Shown here one piece after another: positions 1-7,278 of a stretch of 19,707 nucleotides of DNA; position 1 is the first letter of the stretch, and every line of letters starts with the position of its first letter. The stretch covers positions 1 through 19,707 of the forward strand of contig CAZBSH010000040.1 of NCBI GenBank assembly GCA_964494645.1, given 5' to 3'. A program made the position numbers and the translations under genes. Origin of the DNA: Christensenella sp964494645. GTDB lineage: Bacteria; Bacillota; Clostridia; Christensenellales; Christensenellaceae. The notes under the pieces were generated by a model that saw only the letters and a program-made list of their open reading frames with translations, was not told the DNA's origin and made no database searches.

Positions 1-332
1 GACTTTTTTGGCCAAAATTTACAGATGAAGATCCCGGAGCGGGTGTCGAACTGATCGTCAGTGTTAAGCTGGATATACTGGATGAGGAAGCACTTGCGTT
101 TCACTTGATTTCGCTGCTTAAAGTTTCGGCGCCGACGATGCTGATCGACCGCTATAAGCTGGAAGATTTAGCGAAGGATTCGTATGAAATACTTTGCGAT
201 ATCTGTAAGGCGCGTGGATTTTTGCTCAGGGGCGGCGTCTTTGACACGGAGCGCGGTGCGAAAACGCTGCTCGATGAATTCAAAAACGGAAAAATGGGCA
301 GAATATCATTAGAAAAATCGGAGCGCATTTGA
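1..332 (+). CDS. rbgA: Ribosome biogenesis GTPase RbgA (YlqF), C-terminal part only
   Basis: RbgA is a circularly permuted GTPase that helps late assembly of the 50S ribosomal subunit. The reading frame is open from position 3, and its 5' part, including all the GTP-binding motifs, lies outside the window. The visible 109 residues begin LFWPKF, matching the segment that follows the G3 region in this family. They continue into the helical C-terminal domain, with an RYKLEDL stretch, an ARGFLLRGG stretch and the terminal GKMGRISLEK that is typical of RbgA. The stop codon (330-332) touches the ATG of rnhB with no spacing. The rbgA-rnhB order is the usual one in Bacillota and supports the call. 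The first ATG inside the window is internal and not a real start. The identification rests on remembered family motifs, not on an alignment. Confidence 0.88.
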   Translation, partial: LFWPKFTDEDPGAGVELIVSVKLDILDEEALAFHLISLLKVSAPTMLIDRYKLEDLAKDSYEILCDICKARGFLLRGGVFDTERGAKTLLDEFKNGKMGRISLEKSERI

Positions 333-968
333 ATGGGAAAGCGCGAAGAGAAGCAAAAAGAAAAGCTTGTTGTCATGACGGAATACGAAAAGTTTCATTG
401 GGCAAAGGGGCAATATCTTATCGCGGGAATCGACGAAGCAGGACGCGGACCTCTGGCGGGACCTGTTGTTGCGGCATGCGTGATCATGCCTAAGGACGAT
501 TTGATTTTAGGGATAGATGATTCAAAAAAGATATCGGAAAAACGCAGAGAAGCGCTATACGAGCTGATTGTGGAAAAAGCGGTTGATTATTCGATCAGTG
601 TGGTAGATAATAATATAATAGATGAAATCAACATTTTAAACGCGGCAAGAATGGCGTTTAAAAATGCGTTGAATGGGCTTCATGTCCGACCGGAACATGT
701 ATATACTGATGCTATGAACCTTGAAACAGAGATTCCGTATACGTCGCTTATAAAGGGCGATGCAAAGGTCTATACGATTGCCGCTGCGTCGATTTTGGCA
801 AAGGTGACGCGTGACGCGATCATGCGCCGGTATGATGAGGAATATCCGCAGTATTTATTTGCGAAGCATAAAGGATACGGCACGAAGGCGCATTATGACG
901 CAATCCGTGAATATGGGATACTGGATATCCATAGAAAGACTTTTTTAAAGAAGATATTGGGGGATTGA
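333..968 (+). CDS. rnhB: Ribonuclease HII
   Basis: RNase HII cuts the RNA strand of RNA/DNA hybrids and nicks 5' of single ribonucleotides misincorporated in DNA, starting ribonucleotide excision repair in the cytoplasm. The protein is 211 aa. The family signature GIDEAGRGPLAGPV lies at residues 32-45. The metal-binding acidic residues I would assign are D34, E35, D126 (YTDAM) and D143 (KGDAK), with spacing close to the E. coli enzyme. The DDSKK loop (62-66) and the SILAKVTRD helix (153-161) are also present. I chose ATG 333 because GGAG at 320-323 precedes it by 9 bases. The alternative ATG at 375 has no good ribosome-binding site, so the first 14 charged residues are probably real but not conserved. 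Its stop overlaps the next start (TGATG), suggesting translational coupling with yraN. Confidence 0.97.
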   Translation: MGKREEKQKEKLVVMTEYEKFHWAKGQYLIAGIDEAGRGPLAGPVVAACVIMPKDDLILGIDDSKKISEKRREALYELIVEKAVDYSISVVDNNIIDEINILNAARMAFKNALNGLHVRPEHVYTDAMNLETEIPYTSLIKGDAKVYTIAAASILAKVTRDAIMRRYDEEYPQYLFAKHKGYGTKAHYDAIREYGILDIHRKTFLKKILGD

Positions 969-1324
969 TGGATCGTCAGGCGATTGGTAAAGCGGGGGAA
1001 GATTTCACCTGCGAATATCTTAAAAAATACGGGATGTACATTTTAGCGCGCAACTATCGGGCGAAAAAGGGAGAAATTGATGTGATCGCGCGCGATGGGA
1101 ATACCATTGTTTTCATTGAAGTAAAAACGCGCTCTAATTGCGCATACGGTACAGCGGGTGAAGCGGTGACATACAGAAAGCAGCAGATGATCGTAAAAAC
1201 TGCGCAATGGTACATCATGCAAAATAACATAAAGGAGTCAGATTTTCGTTTTGACGTGGCGGAGGTTTCCGCAAATGGTGCGAATTTTTCGATGAATTAT
1301 TTAAAGAATGCATTTGGCGTTTGA
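968..1324 (+). CDS. YraN family (UPF0102) nuclease-fold protein
   Basis: This is a 118-residue cytoplasmic protein of the YraN/UPF0102 family, which has a restriction-endonuclease-like fold and no well-settled biochemical role. The family signature is clear. Residues 4-19 match the usual N-terminal helix (AIGKAGEDFTCEYL). GEIDVIA at 35-41 and FIEVKTR at 49-55 supply the acidic and lysine residues (E36, D38, E51, K53) expected of a PD-(D/E)XK-type site. The ATG at 968 overlaps the rnhB stop by one base. A TTG at 965 is in frame but less likely as the start. The rnhB-yraN pair is a common neighbourhood in bacteria and hints at a role in nucleic-acid maintenance, but that is inference. The length is normal for the family. 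Confidence 0.93.
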   Translation: MDRQAIGKAGEDFTCEYLKKYGMYILARNYRAKKGEIDVIARDGNTIVFIEVKTRSNCAYGTAGEAVTYRKQQMIVKTAQWYIMQNNIKESDFRFDVAEVSANGANFSMNYLKNAFGV

Positions 1325-1340
1325 ACGAATGGAAGCAGGC

Positions 1341-4300
1341 ATGGAAGCACAATTGAAAGTACAGAATGAATTTATCGTTTGGTTCACCGTTTTAGGTGTG
1401 ATTTTTTTGATGCTCATGGTATATCTATACCATGCGAAAAAGCAGCCGAATCCGTTTAAAAAACAGCTTTCCTCAATGAGTGCCTTTATCATATTTGCGG
1501 CGATCGCCTTTTTGATACGGATTGCGATCGCTTATTCCCTTCCGGGTTATATGACAGATATGGATTGCTTTAAGGCATGGTCGAATTACGCTTATGAGGG
1601 CGGGCTTGCCAACTTCTATACCGGTGATTTTTTTGCGGATTATCCGCCGCTTTACGTATATGCGTTGTCCTTCCTTGGATTTTTAAGGGATGCTTTTTCT
1701 ATAGACATCAATTCGCAAATGTTTTCGATGATGATACGCTTGCCTGCAATGATTTGTGATATTGTGGCGGCTTATGCTGTTTACAGGATCGCGCGACAAA
1801 AACTGGACAGTCGCATGGCGCTTTTTCTTAGTATGTTTTTGCTTTTGAACCCGGCGGTCATCTTTAATTCCAGCGCGTGGGGACAGGTCGACATCCTTGT
1901 GACAATGATGATGGTACTTACGGTCTGGCTGATGGTGAAAGACAAGCTGGTGTTTGCCTCCGCTGTGTTTATGCTTGCTTTTTTACTTAAACCACAGGCG
2001 ATTATGATCGCGCCGTTACTTGCGTATGTATTGATCCGTAATATTGTCTGTAATGAGAACAAGAGAAAGGGTATGATAACACTTCTGGTATCGCTTGGTG
2101 TGATGGCAGGGTTGTTTTTCCTTGTTCCGCTTCCGTTCGGCGTTGATCAAGAGCCGTTATGGATGGTCAACAGGATGTTGGGGACAATCGGTCAATATCC
2201 GCAGGTGACGCTTAACGCGTTCAATTTATACGGTATGCTTGGTGTTAACTTTGTGGATGCGTCGAGCCTTGTTTTCTTGGGGCTGGGGGCTAATGTGTGG
2301 GGATTTATACTGATTGCGGTCGTATGCCTTTATGCGCTGTGGATGTATCTTAAAAACCCCAAAAAAGAATTTCTGTTTGCGATCGCGGCATTTATCATCA
2401 TGGGGGTATTTGCGTTTGGGCATGGAATGCATGAACGTTATTTGTTTCCTGTTCCGATCCTACTGCTGTTTGCGTATATATTGATTCAGGACAGGCGACT
2501 GGTTTTGTGCACGGTACTGACATTTATGGCGCTGCTCTTGAATCAGAGCCTTACGCTATATTATTATCAGATCGTGATTCCACAGGGCTGGGTGATCGCT
2601 GTTTCAGCACTCAATATGGCAATTTTTGGGCTTGTCGGATATGTGATCACGCAAATTGCGCGTGGGCGCGTGAAATATAAAAGTGCGAAATCGGAAGAAG
2701 TGCGTGAGCCGATTCAGAAGTGTCCGGAACAGATGAGGCTTGACGGTTTTGCTGAAAAGAAGTTGAGGATGACAAGAAAGGACACATGGGTCATGGTGTT
2801 GATTACTGTGATCTATGCTGTCGTTGCTTTTACCAATCTGGGCGCGTTTAAAATACCCGAAACGGCGACTGTGCTTGATGAGCCGGTGACGATTGAATTT
2901 TCTCAGCAGGAGCAGATATCGCAAATCAAATATTACGCGGGATATGGGGAAGAAAAATTTGATATCCAGTATTCTCAGGACGGATCAACGTTTTATCCGG
3001 TCAGCCTGAAAAAGGGTGCGGAAGAGCAAACGACCATTGAACATCAGTTTAAAAATATGTATCGCTGGCAGGTATATGATACGAATATCCATGCAAAGTA
3101 CTTGAAGTTTGCGCCTTTAGATCAAGGAGAGTTACCTGTTTTAGAGATTGCAGTCAAAAATGCGGACGGGGCATGGATTGCGCCGGAAAATGTGATTTCT
3201 AATTCGCCGGATGCGCAAAATCTTTTTGATGAACAGGTTCTGATCCCTGAGGAGTCCACCTATATGACAGATTTCTATTTTGATGAAATCTATCATGTGC
3301 GGACGGCATATGAAAACATTCATCAGCTCCAGCCTTATGAGATAACGCATCCGCCGCTTGGCAAGCTTATTTTGTCGCTGGGTATTCAGATGTTTGGCAT
3401 GAATCCGTTCGGCTGGCGGTTTATGGGAACGTTGACGGGCGTGCTGATGTTGCCGATCATTTATTTATTTGGAAAAATGCTGTTTAAAAAGACAAAATAT
3501 GCGGCGTTTGCGACGATTCTTTTGGCGGCGGATTTTATGCATTTTGCGCAGACGAGGATTGGAACAATAGACAGCTACAGTATATTGTGGATTATGTTGA
3601 TGTACTTTTTTATGTTCCGGTTTACGCAGGTGAACTTTAACAAACAAAAACTTTCAAAGACGATTATACCATTGTTTTTGAGCGGGCTGTTCTTTGGGAT
3701 CGGCGCGGCGACCAAATGGTTGTGTATTTATGCAGGCGCCGGACTGCTGGTTATATTCCTGATCACAATGTGGAAGCGAAGCAGGGAGTATCGCTTTGCA
3801 AAGCAAAGCCGCGCGCCCGATTATGAGGGAATCGTCAAAACATATAAATATAATGTTGCGATCATCCTTGCGAGCTGCGTATTTTTCTTTCTATTGATTC
3901 CAATCGTAATATATCTGCTTTCATACATCCCGTACACGCAGGTAACGACGGGTACAGCGTACGAGTGGATACGCGAGGGAGATCTGAAATATCATTATAG
4001 CGTATTGGGCAATCAGTTTTATATGCTAAACTATCATTCGACGCTCGATCCGGCGACAGTACACCCATTCTCGTCGATGTGGTATTCATGGCCGGCGGAC
4101 GTACGCCCGGTATTGTTCTTTAATGGTCATAATGATGTGACAGGGACGGTGTCTACGCTTTCCACGATGGGTAATCCGCTGCTTTGGTGGTCTGGCGTTG
4201 TGGCGTGCGTATGGTTGATTGTGGATAGTGCGAAGGGGAAACACAGGAGTTGGGGCATTACGTTTCTTGCGATTGCGGCGCTGTCCCAGTTTATGCCGTG

Positions 4301-4550
4301 GTGGTTCGTCTCGCGCGAGGTATTTATTTATCATTATTTTGCTACAGTGCCGTTCCTGATTTTACTGATCGTGTATTGGTTGCGCAATGTGGAGCGTGAT
4401 TTTAAATATGGAAAGCAATTCGGATGGATATTTATTGCGGCATGTATCGGTATGTTTATTGCGTTTTATCCGGTGATTACGGGCATTCCTGCGAATCCGG
4501 ATTATTTGGCAGCGCTGCGGTGGATGCCGACATGGCCGTTTTACGGTTAA
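1341..4550 (+). CDS. Two-headed GT-C membrane glycosyltransferase (Gpi18-like half fused to PMT/GT39-like half)
   Basis: The protein is about 1069 aa, with many membrane helices in two blocks. The first block (about residues 10-440) resembles the bacterial Gpi18-related mannosyltransferases (COG5542). It has an acidic loop after the second helix (D73, D75), DYPPLY (100-105), SAWGQVD (178-184), KPQ (217-219) and HGMHERY (361-367). A basic cytoplasmic linker and one helix (about 481-499) follow. Next comes a beta-rich segment (about 504-614) with FDIQYSQDGSTF, which looks like a discoidin (F5/8 C)-type domain and is probably extracellular. The last block (about 640-1069) resembles protein O-mannosyltransferases (GT39): FDEIYH (D648, E649), HPPLGK (670-675), TRIGTIDSYS (738-747), ATKW and a PMT_4TMC-like tail. 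Such enzymes move sugars from polyprenyl-phosphate donors outside the membrane. Substrates are unknown. GGAAG at 1331-1335 favours ATG 1341; in-frame ATGs at 1329 and 1308 (overlapping yraN) are alternatives. Confidence 0.85.
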   Translation: MEAQLKVQNEFIVWFTVLGVIFLMLMVYLYHAKKQPNPFKKQLSSMSAFIIFAAIAFLIRIAIAYSLPGYMTDMDCFKAWSNYAYEGGLANFYTGDFFADYPPLYVYALSFLGFLRDAFSIDINSQMFSMMIRLPAMICDIVAAYAVYRIARQKLDSRMALFLSMFLLLNPAVIFNSSAWGQVDILVTMMMVLTVWLMVKDKLVFASAVFMLAFLLKPQAIMIAPLLAYVLIRNIVCNENKRKGMITLLVSLGVMAGLFFLVPLPFGVDQEPLWMVNRMLGTIGQYPQVTLNAFNLYGMLGVNFVDASSLVFLGLGANVWGFILIAVVCLYALWMYLKNPKKEFLFAIAAFIIMGVFAFGHGMHERYLFPVPILLLFAYILIQDRRLVLCTVLTFMALLLNQSLTLYYYQIVIPQGWVIAVSALNMAIFGLVGYVITQIARGRVKYKSAKSEEVREPIQKCPEQMRLDGFAEKKLRMTRKDTWVMVLITVIYAVVAFTNLGAFKIPETATVLDEPVTIEFSQQEQISQIKYYAGYGEEKFDIQYSQDGSTFYPVSLKKGAEEQTTIEHQFKNMYRWQVYDTNIHAKYLKFAPLDQGELPVLEIAVKNADGAWIAPENVISNSPDAQNLFDEQVLIPEESTYMTDFYFDEIYHVRTAYENIHQLQPYEITHPPLGKLILSLGIQMFGMNPFGWRFMGTLTGVLMLPIIYLFGKMLFKKTKYAAFATILLAADFMHFAQTRIGTIDSYSILWIMLMYFFMFRFTQVNFNKQKLSKTIIPLFLSGLFFGIGAATKWLCIYAGAGLLVIFLITMWKRSREYRFAKQSRAPDYEGIVKTYKYNVAIILASCVFFFLLIPIVIYLLSYIPYTQVTTGTAYEWIREGDLKYHYSVLGNQFYMLNYHSTLDPATVHPFSSMWYSWPADVRPVLFFNGHNDVTGTVSTLSTMGNPLLWWSGVVACVWLIVDSAKGKHRSWGITFLAIAALSQFMPWWFVSREVFIYHYFATVPFLILLIVYWLRNVERDFKYGKQFGWIFIAACIGMFIAFYPVITGIPANPDYLAALRWMPTWPFYG

Positions 4551-4560
4551 CAGCGTCTTT

Positions 4561-4568
4561 AAAGGGGG
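4561..4568 (+). promoter_or_regulatory. Ribosome-binding site that fixes the comM start
   Basis: AAAGGGGG directly touches an in-frame ATG at 4569 but lies 6 bases before the ATG at 4575. The spacing favours 4575. That start also gives the family-typical N terminus MLAKVLSF. Confidence 0.7.
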
Positions 4569-4574
4569 ATGGGG

Positions 4575-6119
4575 ATGCTAGCAAAGGTGTTGAGCTTCGG
4601 GCTTAAGGGGATCGAAGGGTATCCGGTGCTCGTAGAGACAGACGTATATAGCGGGTTGCCGGCTTATGAGCTTGTGGGGCTTGGAGATACGGCGATCAAG
4701 GAAAGCAAGGAGCGTGTGCGCAGCGCGATCAAAAATTCTGGGTTTGAGTACCCCGCCAAGCGCATTACGATCAACCTTGCTCCGGCGGATTTGAAAAAAG
4801 AAGGACCGCTATATGATCTCGCGATCGCAATTGGTATTCTCGCGGCCAGTGAGCAAGTTTTGCCTGATCTGCTTAAATATATGGTGGTATTTGGGGAGCT
4901 TTCGTTAAACGGCGACGTACGACCTGTGAATGGTATTTTGCCGATGGTAATCGAGGCACGCAAACGTGGTTTCAATTTTATGGTAGTGCCGCAGGAGAAC
5001 GCACAGGAAGCAAGCTATATACAAGATGTGAAGATATTACCTGTGAAAAATTTACTGGAGCTGACAAAAATACTCAACAAGAACCAACAGCCTGAATTTT
5101 TTGCGCCATCGGCGTGGGAAACACCGCAGAATGGAAAAGAAACAGACGTTGATTTTCAAGATATCAAGGGGCAGGAAAAAGCCAAGCGCGCGATGGAGAT
5201 CGCCGCTGCGGGCATGCACAATATTCTGCTGATCGGCTCGCCGGGGTCGGGTAAGAGTATGCTTGCAAAAGCGCTGCCCGGCATTTTGCCGGATTTGACA
5301 TTTGAAGAAGCGTTGGAAGTTACGAAAATGCATTCTATCGCGGGGGAGCTGGAAACAGATAACGGTATTATTCGGACGCGTCCATTTCGCAGTCCGCACC
5401 ACATGAGCTCTGCTGTAGCGGTTACGGGAGGCGGAATGAAAAACCGACCGGGTGAGATCAGTCTTTCGCATTGCGGGGTGCTCTATTTTGACGAATTGCC
5501 GGAATTTCGGCGCGATATATTGGAGGCGCTGCGTCAGCCTCTTGAGGACGGGAAGATAACCGTGTCCCGCGCGAACAGTAAGGTGACATATCCGGCGGAC
5601 GTGATGTTTGCGGCATCTATGAACCCATGTCCGTGCGGAAATTTTGGTTCGGAGGACGTGGAATGCCGGTGTACGCCTGCACAGATCAGCCGGTATCTGT
5701 CTAAAATATCAGGACCGCTCTTGGATCGGATCGACCTGCATGTAGAAATGAGCAGGGTGAAATATGATGAGCTGCGCAGTACGCAAAAACAGGAGACCAG
5801 CGCGCAAGTGCGTGAACGTGTGAACGGCGCGCGCAAGCTTCAGCAGGTGCGGTATCGTGGAATCGGAAAGCATTGTAACGCGCAATTGAGTTCTGCGGAG
5901 GTCAAGGAATACTGCGTGATCGGGAAACAGGCGCAGGAGCTTTTGCGTGTGGCGTTTGACAAGATGAAGTTAAGCGCGCGTTCTTACACGCGCATTTTGC
6001 TGGTGGCACGTACGATCGCGGATATTGATGGCAGCGATGCGGTGGATGCGGCACATATTGCAGAAGCGGTGCAGTACCGGTCGCTCGATAAGAAATATTG
6101 GGGATTTTCGTATGACTGA
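4575..6119 (+). CDS. comM: YifB/ComM family Mg-chelatase-like AAA+ ATPase
   Basis: ComM (YifB) is a hexameric AAA+ helicase. In naturally transformable Gram-negatives it promotes branch migration while incoming single-stranded DNA is joined to the chromosome; in Gram-positives its role is less studied. The protein is 514 aa, normal length. Residues 1-165 form the ChlI-like (Lon protease-like fold) N-terminal domain, with GLGDTAIKESKERVR and INLAPADLKKEGP. The AAA+ module has Walker A GSPGSGKS (221-228), the family block FRSPHHMSSAVAVTGGG (271-287) and Walker B GVLYFDE (301-307). A four-cysteine cluster PCPCG..CRC (C352, C354, C364, C366) may bind zinc. A sensor-2-like helical domain with SARSYTR closes the protein. 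It overlaps dprA by 8 bases. A start at 4569 would add two residues and is less likely. Confidence 0.95.
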   Translation: MLAKVLSFGLKGIEGYPVLVETDVYSGLPAYELVGLGDTAIKESKERVRSAIKNSGFEYPAKRITINLAPADLKKEGPLYDLAIAIGILAASEQVLPDLLKYMVVFGELSLNGDVRPVNGILPMVIEARKRGFNFMVVPQENAQEASYIQDVKILPVKNLLELTKILNKNQQPEFFAPSAWETPQNGKETDVDFQDIKGQEKAKRAMEIAAAGMHNILLIGSPGSGKSMLAKALPGILPDLTFEEALEVTKMHSIAGELETDNGIIRTRPFRSPHHMSSAVAVTGGGMKNRPGEISLSHCGVLYFDELPEFRRDILEALRQPLEDGKITVSRANSKVTYPADVMFAASMNPCPCGNFGSEDVECRCTPAQISRYLSKISGPLLDRIDLHVEMSRVKYDELRSTQKQETSAQVRERVNGARKLQQVRYRGIGKHCNAQLSSAEVKEYCVIGKQAQELLRVAFDKMKLSARSYTRILLVARTIADIDGSDAVDAAHIAEAVQYRSLDKKYWGFSYD

Positions 6120-7218
6120 GATTACGCAGGAGGAGAAATACTGGGTATGGTTGGCGTCCTCTGAGGGGATCGGACCGGTGCGCTTTTATAATATATTGAA
6201 TGCTTTCACGGATTTGCAAAATGCGTGGGACAATTGTGCTGACATCGGGCGAATTGCGCCGGGGATCACAGAAAAATTAGCGGCAATCCTTAGAAAAAAC
6301 GCGAATGACGCATATGTCGAGAATATTCTTTCCATGTGTGATAAAAAAGGAATCCGTATTTTGACAAGGCTGAACCAGAATTATCCGCACACGTTGGCGG
6401 AAATTGAAAATCCGCCACCTGTACTTTATTATAGGGGAGAAATGCCAGAGTTTGATGAAAAGTCGTGCGGGATCGTTGGGTCGCGCAGACCGACGCGCAA
6501 TGGGTTTGATATGGCACGTGAGGTTTCAAGTGGTCTGGCGGCGCAGGGCGTGGTCATCGTTTCCGGTATGGCGCTCGGGATCGACACAGCGGCACACGCC
6601 GGGGCGCTTGACGCAAAAGGTAAGACAGTTGCCGTTCTTGGGTGTGGTGCGGACGTAGTATATCCAAAAGAAAATCGCAGGTTGTATGACGCGATCATCG
6701 AAAATGGCGCGATCGTGTCGGAACTGTTGCCGTCAACAGAGCCGAAAGCACAGTTTTTCCCGCAAAGGAACCGGATTGTTTCAGGTTTGTCACGTGTGCT
6801 GATCGCGGGGGAAGGCGGGGACAGAAGCGGCGCGCGTATCACGGTGGATGATGCGCTCAGCCAGGGGCGCGAAGTATACACTCTTGCCTGCGATCTGAAA
6901 TCACCCATGGCGAAACTGCCGCTTTATTTAATGGATTCCGGAGCAATGGTGGTACGTACCGCACTTGACGTGATGAATGATCAATCATGGGAAATGTCTT
7001 TTGGACTGGGGCAAGGAAAAAAACAAAAAGAAACGAATAAGCTTGATTTATTACAGGCGCAGATATACAATTTACTTTTAAAGGAAGTTTTGAATGCGGA
7101 GCAGATCGCGCAGGAGCTTGCTATTTCCGTGCGCGAAGCAAACACGGTGCTTACGGTAATGGAATTGAGCGGGCTGGTGGAGGGGATCCCCGGTGATAAA
7201 TTCAGAATTAACAGTTAA
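6112..7218 (+). CDS. dprA: DNA-processing protein DprA (divergent)
   Basis: DprA binds incoming single-stranded DNA during natural transformation and loads RecA; homologues are also common in bacteria not known to be competent. The protein is 368 aa. Residues 1-70 match the small helical N-terminal domain. The Rossmann-like domain (about 85-285) has YPHTLAEIENPPPVLYYRG, GSRRPTRNG (123-131), SGMALGIDTAAH (151-162), VLGCGADVVYPKENRRL (175-191) and FFPQRNRIVSGLS (215-227). The C terminus (about 311-368) fits the winged-helix domain. Two normally conserved stretches are altered. The usual VEA..SGSLITA region reads IAGEGGDRSGARITV (231-245), and the usual PG and glycine-asparagine region reads TLACDLKSPMAKLPLYLMDSGA (257-278). 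The ATG at 6112 lies inside comM, with GGGGA 7 bases upstream. Reading on upstream in the same frame is possible but meaningless. Confidence 0.94.
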   Translation: MTEITQEEKYWVWLASSEGIGPVRFYNILNAFTDLQNAWDNCADIGRIAPGITEKLAAILRKNANDAYVENILSMCDKKGIRILTRLNQNYPHTLAEIENPPPVLYYRGEMPEFDEKSCGIVGSRRPTRNGFDMAREVSSGLAAQGVVIVSGMALGIDTAAHAGALDAKGKTVAVLGCGADVVYPKENRRLYDAIIENGAIVSELLPSTEPKAQFFPQRNRIVSGLSRVLIAGEGGDRSGARITVDDALSQGREVYTLACDLKSPMAKLPLYLMDSGAMVVRTALDVMNDQSWEMSFGLGQGKKQKETNKLDLLQAQIYNLLLKEVLNAEQIAQELAISVREANTVLTVMELSGLVEGIPGDKFRINS

Positions 7219-7251
7219 TTTACAGCTTACACATGCGATGTGGGGTATAAT
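7219..7251 (+). promoter_or_regulatory. Candidate promoter of topA
   Basis: A perfect TATAAT lies at 7246-7251. The best -35 match is TTTACA at 7219-7224 (5 of 6), which leaves a 21-base spacer, longer than the normal 16-18. No hexamer at normal spacing is a good -35. Transcription would start near 7258, leaving a leader of about 20 bases before the topA ATG, with GGAGG at 7268-7272. An inverted repeat occupies the middle of the spacer. Confidence 0.6.
7230..7242. repeat. Short inverted repeat in the topA promoter spacer
   Basis: CACAT-GCG-ATGTG is a perfect 5-base dyad with a 3-base centre. Its centre (7236) nearly coincides with the centre of the interval between the TTTACA and TATAAT elements (7235). 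It could be an operator. The half-sites are short enough to occur by chance. Confidence 0.35.
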
Positions 7252-7278
7252 AGATAGAAGGATTTTTGGAGGAAAAGA

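Noticed and set aside
4424..4606. 60-codon plus-strand open frame across the glycosyltransferase/comM junction
   Set aside because: It is in a different frame from both confirmed genes, has no ribosome-binding site or motif, and is explained by their coding.
6025..6111. Upstream extension of the dprA frame by 29 codons
   Set aside because: It lies inside the comM C-terminal domain and does not resemble DprA. ATG 6112 with GGGGA upstream is the better start.
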